A DNA stretch of 64,000 bases. It comes from Billgrantia zhangzhouensis. Its GTDB lineage: Bacteria > Pseudomonadota > Gammaproteobacteria > Pseudomonadales > Halomonadaceae. A model generated the notes under the pieces. The model worked only from the letters and a program-made list of their open reading frames with translations. It ran no database searches and had not been told where the DNA came from. Numbering within the stretch: position 1 is the stretch's first letter; each line of letters begins with the position of its first letter. Shown one piece after another: positions 8,391 through 17,791 of this stretch. Location: assembly GCF_021404465.1 (NCBI RefSeq), contig NZ_JABFTT010000009.1:154838-218837 (forward strand). The letters are read 5' to 3'. A program made the translations under genes and the position numbers.

Positions 8391-9122
8391 ATGAATCCCA
8401 CCATCGAACTGCTGAAATCCCATCGCTCGATTCGCAAATTCACCGACCGTAAAATCCCGCACGAGCTGCTGGTCGAGCTGATTCGCGCCGGCCAGGCTGC
8501 CGCAACCTCAAGCCATGTCCAGGCCTATACCGTCATCCACGTTAAGAACCCGGCCAACCGAGAAAAGATTGCCGAGCTGGCCGGAGGGCAGTCGTACGTA
8601 GCCACCGCCTCCGATTTCCTGGTGTTCTGCGCCGACATGAAGCGACCCACCGAGGCGTCTGAGCGCACCGGCGCCAACGTCGTGCGCGGCATGACCGAGC
8701 AACTGCTGGTAGCCAGTGTGGACACTGCGCTGATGGCCCAGAACGTGGCCATCGCTGCCGAGTCCGAGGGTCTCGGTATCTGCTACATCGGCGGCATTCG
8801 TAATAACCCGCAGGCCATCAGCGACTTGTTGCACCTGCCCGAACACGTCTATCCGGTATTCGGCATGTGCCTCGGCTACCCGGCCGCCGATCCGAACGTC
8901 AAGCCGCGCCTGCCGGTGGAAGCGATCCTCAAGGAGGACTATTACACCGACGACAGCGAGCTGGTGGCTGCCTTCGATGACGCCATGCAGGACTATTACA
9001 GTGAGCGTCGCGGCGGCACCAAGGATTCCAACTGGTCGAAGAACCTGACCCCGCTGTTCGACAGCAAGCTGCGCGCCCACATGCGTGAGTTTCTCATCCG
9101 ACAGGGCTTCGAGATGAAGTGA
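8391..9122 (+). CDS. nfsA: Oxygen-insensitive NADPH nitroreductase (NfsA type)
   Basis: 243 residues, full length for NfsA. N-terminus NPTIELLKSHRSIRKFTDRK is the typical FMN-binding start, and the middle segment GICYIGGIRNNP and C-terminal region fit the group A flavin reductases that reduce nitroaromatics and quinones with NADPH in the cytoplasm. The 3' two-thirds (8638-9122) is repeated at 18889-19373 with about a dozen substitutions and two single-base indels. This complete copy is the left border of the catabolic island, and its 3' part may have come from the incoming DNA. Confidence 0.9.
   Translation: MNPTIELLKSHRSIRKFTDRKIPHELLVELIRAGQAAATSSHVQAYTVIHVKNPANREKIAELAGGQSYVATASDFLVFCADMKRPTEASERTGANVVRGMTEQLLVASVDTALMAQNVAIAAESEGLGICYIGGIRNNPQAISDLLHLPEHVYPVFGMCLGYPAADPNVKPRLPVEAILKEDYYTDDSELVAAFDDAMQDYYSERRGGTKDSNWSKNLTPLFDSKLRAHMREFLIRQGFEMK
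8638..9122 (+). repeat. Direct repeat, left copy (3' part of nfsA), partner at 18889-19373
   Basis: Base-by-base comparison by eye shows the same 485-base stretch in the same orientation at both sites, with about 12 mismatches and two compensating one-base indels (an A lost near the start and a T gained near 19247 of the right copy). The repeats bracket the 9.8-kb catabolic block. Confidence 0.92.
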
Positions 9123-9133
9123 GTCGGCCCTCC

Positions 9134-9155
9134 GGCCCCCGGCGATCCGGGGGCC
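9134..9155 (+). terminator. Hairpin after nfsA
   Basis: GGCCCCCGG CGAT CCGGGGGCC is a perfect 9-bp stem 12 bases after the nfsA stop. No T-run follows, so termination is probable but not certain. No such hairpin follows the truncated copy at 19373, so the sequences downstream of the two nfsA ends are of different origin. Confidence 0.55.
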
Positions 9156-9200
9156 TGCCTCTGACCATTTCCTTGTTGGGCTGGCTCAACCCGCACAACC

Positions 9201-9818
9201 TTACTCCGGTTGGGTGGCCTGCATGGAGGCTCGCTTCGAGAAGTCAGTAAACCAGACGGCGAGTTGTTGGTGAGTGCTTCGCCAGTCCTTGTCCGGAAAA
9301 CGAAAATCGAGATAGGCAAGCGTACATGCTGTCGCAATACTACCGATCGTGACCGGCCCCTGCAGAACCGTGAGCCAACGATTCTCAAGATCATCCAGGC
9401 CGCTGTCGACCTTTTCCATCTGACTGTCGTGCCATAGTGCCCAATAGTACTCTTGGGGCCTCAGCACCGCTTCATAGCGGCACAGTAGGGCAGCATCGAG
9501 AATCGAGTCTGCCAAGGCTTCCAGCGTCATCGCGGAGAACCGGTCCTTGATATTCCCTGGATAAAGTAAGGAGGACGGTGAAAGGGTGTCTATGTAGGCA
9601 CATATCACCCGGCTATCGAAGAGTGGGGAATCATCCTCCAGCAACGCCGTTGGTACCTTGCCCGATGGATTCTCCTTGACAATTTCCGGGTCTCGCTTGA
9701 CCGGCCAGGCTTTGGATGAGAGCTTTTCTATCTGGTCAATGACCCCTTTCTCATGGGCGCAAACCAGTACCTTTCTGACAAAAGGAGAGGTAGGCGAGTG
9801 AAACAATCTTATCTTCAT
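9201..9818 (-). CDS. Glutathione S-transferase-like protein
   Basis: 205 residues. Thioredoxin-fold N-terminal domain (~1-78; MKIRLFHSPTSPFVRKVLVC with the cis-Pro region GKVPTALLEDD and the D-S pair LFDSRVI) and an all-helical C-terminal domain. This is the glutathione transferase layout; possible jobs are conjugation, thioether cleavage or cis-trans isomerisation. Start ATG 9818 has GAGGTCTC before it; the longer frame to 9932 would overlap the GntR gene. It is the last gene of a minus-strand pair with the FCD regulator and lies inside the catabolic island, so a role in the same pathway is likely but inferred. Confidence 0.82.
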   Translation of the reverse strand: MKIRLFHSPTSPFVRKVLVCAHEKGVIDQIEKLSSKAWPVKRDPEIVKENPSGKVPTALLEDDSPLFDSRVICAYIDTLSPSSLLYPGNIKDRFSAMTLEALADSILDAALLCRYEAVLRPQEYYWALWHDSQMEKVDSGLDDLENRWLTVLQGPVTIGSIATACTLAYLDFRFPDKDWRSTHQQLAVWFTDFSKRASMQATQPE

Positions 9819-9852
9819 TCTTGAGACCTCTAAATCTTTGTTGTCGATAGGG

Positions 9853-10554
9853 CTAGCCATATTTCTGATGTTGCAGCAGGTTGGGATCCTCGCGTAGCCG
9901 GTCCACAAGCAGTTCTCCAGCGAAGTAGACATGTTCGTGCATCAAGGCGGCGGCTCGTTCACCGTCACCAAGTCGCAGTGCCTTGACGATGCGGCGGTGA
10001 TCGTCATGGGAACGATAGATTACGTCGAAGTCATCCCACAGGATTACCCTGTCTGAGACCAATGGCACGTTGTGAGATCTGTCCACAAAGTCTTTTAAAA
10101 GCGGGTTGTGAGCGGATTCCATGATGGTTTCATGGAAATCGACATTCATCTTGCGATATTCAGGAAGAGCGTCGGGAACCAGCTCTCCTGCGGATAGGAT
10201 CCTGTCGCCAATTTCTACTAGCTCGTCAAGCCGATCCAAAGTGCTGGCGGCTAATCCGGTCCTGGCAGCGACACGGCATGCTAACGCTTCCAGAGACGAG
10301 CGTACTTCAAAAACCCCCCTTATGTTATCCACGGAAAATTGCTTGACCCGGTATCCTCGGTTGGATTCATAGTCGAGCAGGCCGTCCTGGGCAAGGCTTG
10401 CCAGTGCCGCGCGCACGGGTGTCCTCGAAAGGCCAAGAACGCTTGAGAGATGATCTTGATGTACGCGTTCACCGGGGCACAGATGCCCTGTCAGGATCAT
10501 CTCTCGAAGCGCATCCTTAGCCGCATCGGCGACAGTCCCTCCATTCTCGCTCAT
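9853..10554 (-). CDS. GntR-family regulator, FCD subfamily
   Basis: 233 residues. N-terminal winged helix (~8-70, ILTGHLCPGERVHQDHLSSV, LSRTPVRAAL) and helical FCD ligand domain (~85-215) with the metal-binding Asp/His pattern typical of regulators sensing organic acids. Start ATG 10554 chosen over the longer frame (10620) because AGGGGAGGC lies just upstream. Divergent from the SDR-TRAP operon at 10743, with a 14-bp palindrome in the gap; it is the probable local repressor of the island, relieved by the substrate or an intermediate. Confidence 0.88.
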   Translation of the reverse strand: MSENGGTVADAAKDALREMILTGHLCPGERVHQDHLSSVLGLSRTPVRAALASLAQDGLLDYESNRGYRVKQFSVDNIRGVFEVRSSLEALACRVAARTGLAASTLDRLDELVEIGDRILSAGELVPDALPEYRKMNVDFHETIMESAHNPLLKDFVDRSHNVPLVSDRVILWDDFDVIYRSHDDHRRIVKALRLGDGERAAALMHEHVYFAGELLVDRLREDPNLLQHQKYG

Positions 10555-10702
10555 CGCCGAGCCTCCCCTGTCTGCTGTGTCGTCAGCATGAATCATGCTC
10601 CATACCATCTTTTCGTGCAACCCAGGGAAAGCCAGAATTTATCCAAAAATATCGCTAAAGGCCAAATTTTCACGAAATATCTTGACGTATCCGGGTTAAT
10701 TT

Positions 10703-10716
10703 ATCCAATCTTGGAT
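10703..10716. promoter_or_regulatory. Candidate GntR operator
   Basis: ATCCAA TC TTGGAT is a perfect 14-bp inverted repeat in the AT-rich gap between the FCD regulator and the SDR-TRAP operon, ~27 bases before the GTG start at 10743. A further half-site (TTATCCAA) occurs near 10640-10650. The position suits repression of the plus-strand operon. Assignment to this regulator is inferred from position only. Confidence 0.45.
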
Positions 10717-10742
10717 GTAGACACCTGACGGAGGAAACGCTA

Positions 10743-11501
10743 GTGATCAATGTGGCTCTCGTGACAGGCGCCAGTGGCGGTATCGGCAAGGCAGTGTGTG
10801 AGCGGCTGGCAAGGGATGGATATCGGGTCGTGGCGACCGATCTGTCCGAAGCCGCGGCCGTCGCCTTGGCAGCTCGGCTGCCTGGCGAGGGACACGTGGG
10901 CTATGCACTGGATGTTACGGATGATGGTGGTATCGCATCGCTCCTGACAAAGGTCGAGGAGCAGCACGGCCCGATAAGGGCCTTGGTCGCTGCGGCGGGG
11001 ATCTTGCTGCTCGACGATGACGGACAGAGGCGACCCATAACACAGATTTCGAATGAGGAATGGCAGAAGACGCAGGAGGTGAACAGCAGTGGCACCTTCT
11101 ACTTGATGCGCGCCTTTCTGCGTCTGAGAGGCGTGCAACGGTTAGAGGGAGCCAGGTTCATCGCCTTTTCTTCTGTGGCGGCACAGCTTGGCGGATATCG
11201 CTCGAGTGCTGCTTACATCGCCAGCAAGAGTGCCGTCCTTGGCCTGGTCAAGGCGGGGGCTCGGGAGGGGGCCGAGATGGGTGTGCTGGTCAATGCGGTG
11301 GCACCCGGCTTGATAGACGCTCCCATGCTGCGTCTTTCCCTTGATCCTTCTGCTGATCAGGAAGTGCAAAAGACAATTCCGCAGGGACGTATCGGTACAC
11401 CAGAGGACGTCGCCGGGGCGGTATCGTTTCTTGCGAGTCTCGACAGTGCCTATACCACCGGCAGTGTTATCGACGTCAATGGTGGCTACAGGATGCAATG
11501 A
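10743..11501 (+). CDS. SDR-family oxidoreductase (first gene of TRAP operon)
   Basis: 252 residues; GASGGIG cofactor motif near the N-terminus, catalytic Ser (FSSVAA) and YIASK motif, and the common SDR ending DVNGGYRMQ. NAD(P)-dependent alcohol/ketone oxidoreductase. Start GTG 10743 has GGAGGAAACG immediately before it. Its last codons overlap the DctQ start by 4 bases (ATGA), so the enzyme and transporter are translationally coupled; it probably acts on the imported compound. Confidence 0.88.
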   Translation: MINVALVTGASGGIGKAVCERLARDGYRVVATDLSEAAAVALAARLPGEGHVGYALDVTDDGGIASLLTKVEEQHGPIRALVAAAGILLLDDDGQRRPITQISNEEWQKTQEVNSSGTFYLMRAFLRLRGVQRLEGARFIAFSSVAAQLGGYRSSAAYIASKSAVLGLVKAGAREGAEMGVLVNAVAPGLIDAPMLRLSLDPSADQEVQKTIPQGRIGTPEDVAGAVSFLASLDSAYTTGSVIDVNGGYRMQ

Positions 11502-12010
11502 TGACTAGGCTGGCAAATCATATAAGTTACGCACTTGCCGTGGTGGCAGCACTCTCACTGGGTTTGATGATGCTGCATGTAACGGCGGATGTAATAGGAA
11601 AGCATTTTTTTAATAGCCCTATACCGGGGACTACAGAGGTGGTTGCCAGCTATTACATGGTGGCGGTAGTCTTCTTGCCCTTGGCGTGGGTTGAAGTCCG
11701 CGAAGGTTCCATCGTCGTAGAACTTCTATATGGGTTGTTCCCGTTGGCGGCAAAGAAAGTACTTCTTGCTGTCGCAACGACTCTTTCTGCATTCTTCTAC
11801 GGTGGCCTGGCCTGGCTTTCGTGGGCCCCAGCACTGCATGCATGGAAGATTGGTGAAGTGGTGGAAGGAGCTTGGCGAGTCGTTATTTGGCCTACCAAGT
11901 TTTTACTTCCTCTAGGCCTGGCACTCGCTTGCCTGGTAATGACCATTCGCTTGATAGATATTTTTCGAGGAAGTTATCAGCCTATCGAAACGTCGCAAGC
12001 GGAGGAATAA
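11498..12010 (+). CDS. TRAP transporter small membrane subunit (DctQ type)
   Basis: 170 residues with four membrane spans, the standard size and shape of DctQ. It forms the membrane complex with DctM and takes substrate from the DctP binding protein, driven by a sodium or proton gradient. The sodium-coupled version suits a halophile. Overlaps the SDR before it and is followed 4 bases later by DctM. Confidence 0.88.
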   Translation: MMTRLANHISYALAVVAALSLGLMMLHVTADVIGKHFFNSPIPGTTEVVASYYMVAVVFLPLAWVEVREGSIVVELLYGLFPLAAKKVLLAVATTLSAFFYGGLAWLSWAPALHAWKIGEVVEGAWRVVIWPTKFLLPLGLALACLVMTIRLIDIFRGSYQPIETSQAEE

Positions 12011-12014
12011 TAAA

Positions 12015-13316
12015 ATGGATCGTCTCGAAATAGGTTTCATGGGGATAATTGCGACGCTGGTCATGATCGGTTTTCGAGTTCCGATCGCGGTTGCAATGGG
12101 GGTGGCGTCATTCGCTGGTATCTATTTCATGATGGGGATCATGCCAGCCATAGGCATCAGCAGGGCGATTCCTTATGACCTTATAGGAAACTGGAACCTT
12201 TCCGCTGTCCCGATGTTTCTCCTGATGGGCTACATCGCGTCATCTGCGGGATTGAGCAACGGCCTGTTCAAAGCTGCAAGGGTGTTTCTGAATCGAGTAC
12301 CTGGAGGACTCGCGACTGCGAGTGTAGCATCGAGTGCAATGTTTGCATCAGCCAGTGGGTCGAGTGTGGCAACGGCAGCAGCATTTTCACGAATTGCCAT
12401 TCCTGAAATGCTGAAAGCCGGTTATGCCCCTTCCTTAGCCGCTGGATCGGTTGCGGCTGCAGGAACCTTGGGCTCGCTGATTCCGCCTAGTGTGCTGTTG
12501 ATCGTCTATGGGATTACGATGGGTGTATCGATCAACACGTTGTTTATGGCGGCGGTTATTCCAGGCATACTGTCAGGGCTTGTGTTTACAATTATGATAA
12601 CGGTCCGATGTATGTTGAACCCTAGCTTGGCTCCAAGGGTTGAGGAGAAAACTACCTGGGGACAAAAGCTGAATCTATTGCGGGATATATGGCCGCTTCC
12701 AGTGCTGATTGTCGGGGTGCTTGGTGGAATTTTTAGCGGTATATTTACAGCGACTGAAGCCGGTGCGATAGGTGCCTTCCTAGCCTGTATAATAGCGCTA
12801 TTCCGTCGCGCACTTACTACTGATGTCCTAAAGAGAGCCGTGATTGATACGGCAATAGGAACGGCTTCAATATTTATTATAGTTATGTCAGCAGCCCTTT
12901 TTTCCAGCTTTATTGCTTTGTCAACCTTGCCTAACTGGGTAACAGCGCAACTCGCTGGTTTTGATGCCATCTGGGTAATAATATTAATTTGCCTTCTCTA
13001 CATAGTCCTTGGATGTTTTCTTGAAAGCATTTCAATTATACTTTTGACAGTGCCAGTTCTTGCCCCGCTGCTGATTGGGATGGATATCAATTTGATCTGG
13101 TTTGGGGTGTTGGTTATTAAGTTGCTGGAAACGGGGCTTATTACTCCCCCTGTCGGAATGAATGTGTACATAATTAGATCAAGCCTTGGGAGCTCAATGC
13201 CATTGGGGACGATTTTCTCAGGTGTCTCGTGGTTCATCCTTGCAGATGCCTTCACCATAGTGCTACTTGTTGCTTTTCCTGTGTTAACGCTTTGGCTGCC
13301 AGGAATTGCAGGCTGA
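12015..13316 (+). CDS. TRAP transporter large permease (DctM type)
   Basis: 433 residues, about twelve membrane spans, with the conserved ASGSSVATAAAFSRIAIPEM and GSLIPPSVLLIVYGI segments of DctM and the C-terminal TPPVGMN motif. Catalytic pore subunit for substrate-gradient coupled uptake. Base use is clearly more AT-rich than the flanking household genes. Confidence 0.92.
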   Translation: MDRLEIGFMGIIATLVMIGFRVPIAVAMGVASFAGIYFMMGIMPAIGISRAIPYDLIGNWNLSAVPMFLLMGYIASSAGLSNGLFKAARVFLNRVPGGLATASVASSAMFASASGSSVATAAAFSRIAIPEMLKAGYAPSLAAGSVAAAGTLGSLIPPSVLLIVYGITMGVSINTLFMAAVIPGILSGLVFTIMITVRCMLNPSLAPRVEEKTTWGQKLNLLRDIWPLPVLIVGVLGGIFSGIFTATEAGAIGAFLACIIALFRRALTTDVLKRAVIDTAIGTASIFIIVMSAALFSSFIALSTLPNWVTAQLAGFDAIWVIILICLLYIVLGCFLESISIILLTVPVLAPLLIGMDINLIWFGVLVIKLLETGLITPPVGMNVYIIRSSLGSSMPLGTIFSGVSWFILADAFTIVLLVAFPVLTLWLPGIAG

Positions 13317-13383
13317 GTGGCGCTGTAACTCAGCAATAAAAACAATGCAGTATTTTGTGGCTCATTATAACCAGGAGGCAATA

Positions 13384-14502
13384 ATGAAAAAGATGGCTTG
13401 TACTGCTGTGGCACTGGCTGGCGTAGTAGCCCTCCCTGCATTGGGGAATACCTACATCGCTACAAACTGGATGTCACCTGTCCATATCCTTAACGAACAA
13501 CCATACCAGCGGTTTTCCGAAGATATATCGGAAAGCACCAATGGTGAAATGTCTTTCGAAGTTTATTCCAGTGGATCTCTTGTGCCTGCCCGAACAACCA
13601 TGCAGGGCATCAGGGACGGAGTGGCACAGTTGGGTGTTGTATATCCTGGCTATACGCCATCTGAACTGCCTGTGAATAACGTGCTGAATGATCTGGTATT
13701 TACGTCTGATGACGCCTTGGCTGCCGCTATTGCCTACACGGATATCGGTATCAATAATGAGTTCGTGAGAGAGGAATGGAATGACAATGGAGGGATTTTC
13801 GTAGGAGGCTACTCGACTCCTGTTTACCATTTCATCTGCATGGATCCGATTCGCAGCGTAGAGGATGCACGAGGAAAGAGGATCCGCACGGCCGGTGGGG
13901 CCCAGACTGACTGGGTGAGAAAACTTGGGGGTGTCCCGGTATCCGTTCCGATTGGGGATGTCTATTCAGGCCTGAGCCGCGGATCAATCGATTGTACTCT
14001 TTCGGATCCTACCAACCTGGATAAGGGGAACAAGTTCTGGGAGGTTGCGGAAAGTGTCACCACCTTACCGATGGGGGTGGTGATGGGAGCGACTTACGTC
14101 ATGAACCCCTCGTTCTGGCAGGGCCTGAATGAAGAGCAAAAGCACACCCTCCTTGATCATCTGGCCTTGGGCATTGCACGTACCCAGGCCACCTATGCTG
14201 CCGATGTGGAAGCGGCACTCGAAGGATCTCGCGAGCGGGGCCTTGAAATTCTTTCCCCCGATGAAGACCTCATCGAGGCGCTTGCCGAATTCCAAGCAGG
14301 GTTTGTTGATGCGCTTCCCCAAAAGGCCATGGAGGAGCGGGGGGTAGACAACCCTTCCTCTCTCATAGACGAATTCATCGCCAAGCAGGCAGAGTGGAGC
14401 GAGCTTCTTGATACTGTCGATCGTACCGACCCTGAAGCCATTGCCCAACTCATTCGCGATGAAATCTATAGTGAGCTTGATCTCGCCAGTTTCGGCCATT
14501 GA
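13384..14502 (+). CDS. TRAP substrate-binding protein (DctP type)
   Basis: 372 residues. Sec signal peptide MKKMACTAVALAGVVALPALG, cleaved about residue 22, then a DctP periplasmic binding fold. The segment GKRIRTAGGAQTDW is in the place where an Arg usually clamps a substrate carboxylate, so an organic acid is the likely ligand. ATG 13384 is preceded by CCAGGAGGCAATA; the longer upstream frame is rejected because it would hide the signal peptide. Followed by a hairpin that may lower expression of the downstream enzymes. Confidence 0.9.
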   Translation: MKKMACTAVALAGVVALPALGNTYIATNWMSPVHILNEQPYQRFSEDISESTNGEMSFEVYSSGSLVPARTTMQGIRDGVAQLGVVYPGYTPSELPVNNVLNDLVFTSDDALAAAIAYTDIGINNEFVREEWNDNGGIFVGGYSTPVYHFICMDPIRSVEDARGKRIRTAGGAQTDWVRKLGGVPVSVPIGDVYSGLSRGSIDCTLSDPTNLDKGNKFWEVAESVTTLPMGVVMGATYVMNPSFWQGLNEEQKHTLLDHLALGIARTQATYAADVEAALEGSRERGLEILSPDEDLIEALAEFQAGFVDALPQKAMEERGVDNPSSLIDEFIAKQAEWSELLDTVDRTDPEAIAQLIRDEIYSELDLASFGH

Positions 14503-14508
14503 TGTAGC

Positions 14509-14534
14509 AGGGCCGGCATCATGCTGGCCCTTTA
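14509..14534 (+). terminator. Hairpin with T-rich tail after DctP
   Basis: AGGGCC (14509-14514) pairs with GGCCCT (14526-14531), and GCATCATGC within the loop can add a small stem; TTATTTT follows. It looks like an intrinsic terminator or attenuator inside the cluster, between transport and enzyme genes. Confidence 0.6.
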
Positions 14535-14554
14535 TTTTAATCTAGGGGGAAAGC

Positions 14555-15289
14555 ATGTCCATGCCAGGAACAGCAATTGTAACTGGAGGCGGCGCCGGTA
14601 TTGGGCGAGCTATTTCATTGCGACTATCACGATCTGGTTACAAAGTCATTGTGGTGGACCTGAAAGAGGATATGGCAAACGAAACAGTTCAGCTTGTTGA
14701 AGAAGCAGGAGGGCAAGGCGATGCATATGTTCTAGATATAACCGACGGTCGTGAGGTAGAGAAATTTTTTCTTTCCGTTTCGCAAGTGGAGTGCCTTGTC
14801 AACAATGCAGGTTCCTTTAGTGTCAAACCATTCACCGAGCTGACTGTTGACGACTTCAGATCCATGTATGAAGTCAATCTGGTTGCCATGTTTGATCTGA
14901 CCCAAAAGGCTGCCTTCCGAATGCCTGAGGGTGGGGCGATAATCAATATTGCCTCACGCGCCATGCTGGGCGCCAAGCAATATATACATTACTCATCCTC
15001 AAAGGCAGCTGTCGTTGGATTTACCAAATCCTTGGCTCTTGAACTGGCCGATAAAGGGATAACGGTGAATGCTGTGGCGCCAGGGGTCATAGAGACGGAT
15101 ATGCTCAAGTCGCGATCGGATACTGATCTGGACGCTCTGAGGAGCATACAGCCAATGGGCAAGCTGGGGTCGGTGGATGACATTGCTGGCGCTGTGAACT
15201 TTCTCTCCTCCGACGAAGCCAGGTTCATAACGGGGCAAGTGTTACTTGTGGACGGTGGTCGTTCTCTTGGCGGCGCTACAAGCATATAA
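14555..15289 (+). CDS. SDR-family oxidoreductase
   Basis: 244 residues; cofactor motif GGGAGIG, NNAG, catalytic region INIASRA and YSSSK variant of the YxxxK motif, ending VDGGRSLGG. FabG-like dehydrogenase. ATG 14555 has AGGGGGAAAGC upstream. First gene of the second transcription block; followed by another SDR after 10 bases. Confidence 0.87.
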   Translation: MSMPGTAIVTGGGAGIGRAISLRLSRSGYKVIVVDLKEDMANETVQLVEEAGGQGDAYVLDITDGREVEKFFLSVSQVECLVNNAGSFSVKPFTELTVDDFRSMYEVNLVAMFDLTQKAAFRMPEGGAIINIASRAMLGAKQYIHYSSSKAAVVGFTKSLALELADKGITVNAVAPGVIETDMLKSRSDTDLDALRSIQPMGKLGSVDDIAGAVNFLSSDEARFITGQVLLVDGGRSLGGATSI

Positions 15290-15299
15290 GGAGGCTTCG

Positions 15300-16070
15300 A
15301 TGATTAACAAGAATCAAGTTGCCATTGTTACCGGTGCAGCATCTGGCATCGGCAGATCGACTGCATTTCTCCTAGCCAATAAAGGAAATATTGTCATTTC
15401 AATTGATCGTGACGAGAAGGGGCTGGAGTTCTTGAGAAGGTCATGCGCTTCGAAGATCTTCAGCCTGGTGGCAGATTTGACGGACCCTGACCTGGAAGTC
15501 AAGGTTGCTGACGCCTTGCATGCTACAGGCGGAGATCTGTCAGTTCTTGTCAATAATGCAGGGATAGGAGGCGGGAACTGTGTTTCCAGGACTACGGACG
15601 AATCGCTCAGGAATTTCTTTGAGATAAATGTTGTATCGCTTTTCAGGCTGAGTCGTCTGGCTGTCACTGAAATGAGGAAACGGTCGTCTGGCGCCATCGT
15701 CAATGTGGCTTCCATCTTTGCGGAAGTAGGCGCAACTCATAGTTCCGCCTATTCTTCTTCCAAGGGAGCCGTGGCGTCGTTGACCAGGCAGATGGCCACC
15801 GACTATGGCCCCAGTGGAATTCGTGTCAACGCCGTCGCTCCCGGCCTGATCGAGACGCCTCTGACCAAGGAGCGTATTCGTACTGAGCGCTGGCGTCACC
15901 AAATCTTTGTCGAGCAGTCGCCACTGCGTCGTGTCGGTCAACCCGATGAGATCGCGCGAGCCATTGCCTTCCTGGCCAGCGAGGATGCCAGCTTCATCAA
16001 TGGTGAGGTTCTACGCGTCGATGGCGGCTGGGGAATGGGACGATATCCAAGGCCGGAGGCGGAGCTGTGA
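15300..16070 (+). CDS. SDR-family oxidoreductase
   Basis: 256 residues; GAASGIG motif, NNAGIGG, VNVASI and YSSSKGAV active site, ending RVDGGWGMGR. ATG 15300 is preceded by AAGGAGGCTTCG. Overlaps the start of the flavoprotein gene by 4 bases. It is the third SDR of the island; three such enzymes in one pathway suggest successive alcohol/ketone steps on a ring or side chain. Confidence 0.87.
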   Translation: MINKNQVAIVTGAASGIGRSTAFLLANKGNIVISIDRDEKGLEFLRRSCASKIFSLVADLTDPDLEVKVADALHATGGDLSVLVNNAGIGGGNCVSRTTDESLRNFFEINVVSLFRLSRLAVTEMRKRSSGAIVNVASIFAEVGATHSSAYSSSKGAVASLTRQMATDYGPSGIRVNAVAPGLIETPLTKERIRTERWRHQIFVEQSPLRRVGQPDEIARAIAFLASEDASFINGEVLRVDGGWGMGRYPRPEAEL

Positions 16071-17791
16071 GCAAGTACCAGGACTCTCCCGACAGTGAAT
16101 ATGATCTGGTAGTGATCGGATCAGGAGCAGCAGGTATGACTGCGGCTCTGGCCGCTCACTGTGGTGGTATGAAAGTTGCCATTTTCGAGAAAGATTCGCA
16201 CTTTGGTGGATCGACGGCCGTATCAGGTGGGGCTATATGGATACCGGATAATCCCAAGATGCGTGCGGCTGGAATGAATGACAACCGCGATGAAGCCTAT
16301 GACTATATTGCCAATGAGACCGGTGAACTGCTGAAGCCTGGTATGGTCAGAGCCTTTCTGGAAGCAGGGCCTGAAATGGTGGGCTTCATGGAGGAGAAGA
16401 CTCACCTGAAATTTGAACATAGAGCATTTTCACCCGATTACCACTCCGACCGACCTGGAGCGGCGCTTGGAGGCAGGGTATTGGATGCCAAGACTTTTGA
16501 TGGTCGTCTCTTGAAGAATAAATTCACACTTCTTAAACCGCCAATTAGTGACTTTACTCTCTTTGGTGGCATGATGCTCAACCGTTTTGATATCGGTCAC
16601 TTCATGAACATGACGAGAAGGCCGGCATCGGCATGGCATGCCTTTAAACTTTTTGTAAGGTATGCCCGAGACCGATTGTTTTATTCTCGTGGCACTCGGC
16701 TCGTGTTGGGTCAGGCGGTCGCAGGCCGGCTGGCCTACTCAGCTATCGAGAAAGATATTCCAATATTCACGGAAGTGGCACTGGCTTCTCTCAAGGTTGA
16801 GGACGGTGGGGTTGTTGGGTTCAATACTAATGATGGCCGGGAAATTCTTGCCAGACATGCCGTGGTGCTTGCCACAGGGGGGTTCCCGGCAAATGACGAT
16901 TTGAGAAAGATGGTCATGCCGCATATTCATGCTGGATCAAGGCATTACACCATGTCACCCAAGCCGGCGACTGGAGCTGCAATTACTGCTGCCGAGTCCA
17001 TTGGCGCTCAATTCATCAAAACTAATAGGCATGCCGGATACTGGGCGCCCATATCATTGATACCAGATCGGCGAGGTGAACGGCCCTTTCCTCATCTTTT
17101 TTTGGATCGAGCCAAGCCGGGTGTCATTGCTGTGAATTCGGATGGTAGACGCTTTGTTAATGAAGCAGTGTCTTACCATGACTTTGTGACGGGTATGATC
17201 GAAGAAGGGGTACATGAAGCCTGGTTGGTGTGTGATCATCAAACTCTTCGAAAGTATGGGCTGGGGCCGGTCCGACCCTTCCCTGCCCCATTCAAGGGAC
17301 ACTTGCGTACCGGTTATTTGAAAAAAGGAGCATCACTCAAAGAGCTGGCCGAGGTGACAGGTATATCTTCAGAATGCTTCATTGAGACTGTCCATCGTTT
17401 CAACAATGATGCTCGCGTCGGGACGGACCAGGAGTTCGGCAAGGGCTCTACGGACTATCAAACCTATCTGGGCGATCCTGAGCATAGGCCTAACCCTTGC
17501 CTAAAGCCTCTTGAAAAACCCCCATTCTATGCGATCAGAATATATCCGGGGGATATTGGCACTACCATGGGGCTAGCAACCGACGAAAAGGGACGTGTTC
17601 TGGATAAGAAAGATAATGTCATCCCCGGGCTCTATGCTTGTGGCAATGATATGAACTCCATCATGGCGGGCGCTTATCCCAGTGCAGGTATTACTTTAGG
17701 GCCGGCACTAACATTTGGCTATATCGTGGGTCGCTATGCAGCAGAAGCCGCAGGGGCATCAAAAAATTTGTCAAAGAGTGATAATTCATGA
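16067..17791 (+). CDS. FAD-binding dehydrogenase, 3-ketosteroid delta1-dehydrogenase-like
   Basis: 574 residues. N-terminal FAD motif VVIGSGAAGMTAALAA, GGSTAVSGGAIW, and the C-terminal block YPGDIGTTMGLATD ... AYPSAGITLGPALTFGYIVGR, which is the pattern of the FAD_binding_2 family that includes KstD and related enone-forming dehydrogenases. Such enzymes remove hydrogens next to a carbonyl in a ring and pass electrons to quinones or other acceptors. Starts with GTG overlapping the SDR stop and overlaps the next gene by 4 bases. True substrate unknown; the cluster lacks other steroid-catabolism markers. Confidence 0.85.
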   Translation: MSKYQDSPDSEYDLVVIGSGAAGMTAALAAHCGGMKVAIFEKDSHFGGSTAVSGGAIWIPDNPKMRAAGMNDNRDEAYDYIANETGELLKPGMVRAFLEAGPEMVGFMEEKTHLKFEHRAFSPDYHSDRPGAALGGRVLDAKTFDGRLLKNKFTLLKPPISDFTLFGGMMLNRFDIGHFMNMTRRPASAWHAFKLFVRYARDRLFYSRGTRLVLGQAVAGRLAYSAIEKDIPIFTEVALASLKVEDGGVVGFNTNDGREILARHAVVLATGGFPANDDLRKMVMPHIHAGSRHYTMSPKPATGAAITAAESIGAQFIKTNRHAGYWAPISLIPDRRGERPFPHLFLDRAKPGVIAVNSDGRRFVNEAVSYHDFVTGMIEEGVHEAWLVCDHQTLRKYGLGPVRPFPAPFKGHLRTGYLKKGASLKELAEVTGISSECFIETVHRFNNDARVGTDQEFGKGSTDYQTYLGDPEHRPNPCLKPLEKPPFYAIRIYPGDIGTTMGLATDEKGRVLDKKDNVIPGLYACGNDMNSIMAGAYPSAGITLGPALTFGYIVGRYAAEAAGASKNLSKSDNS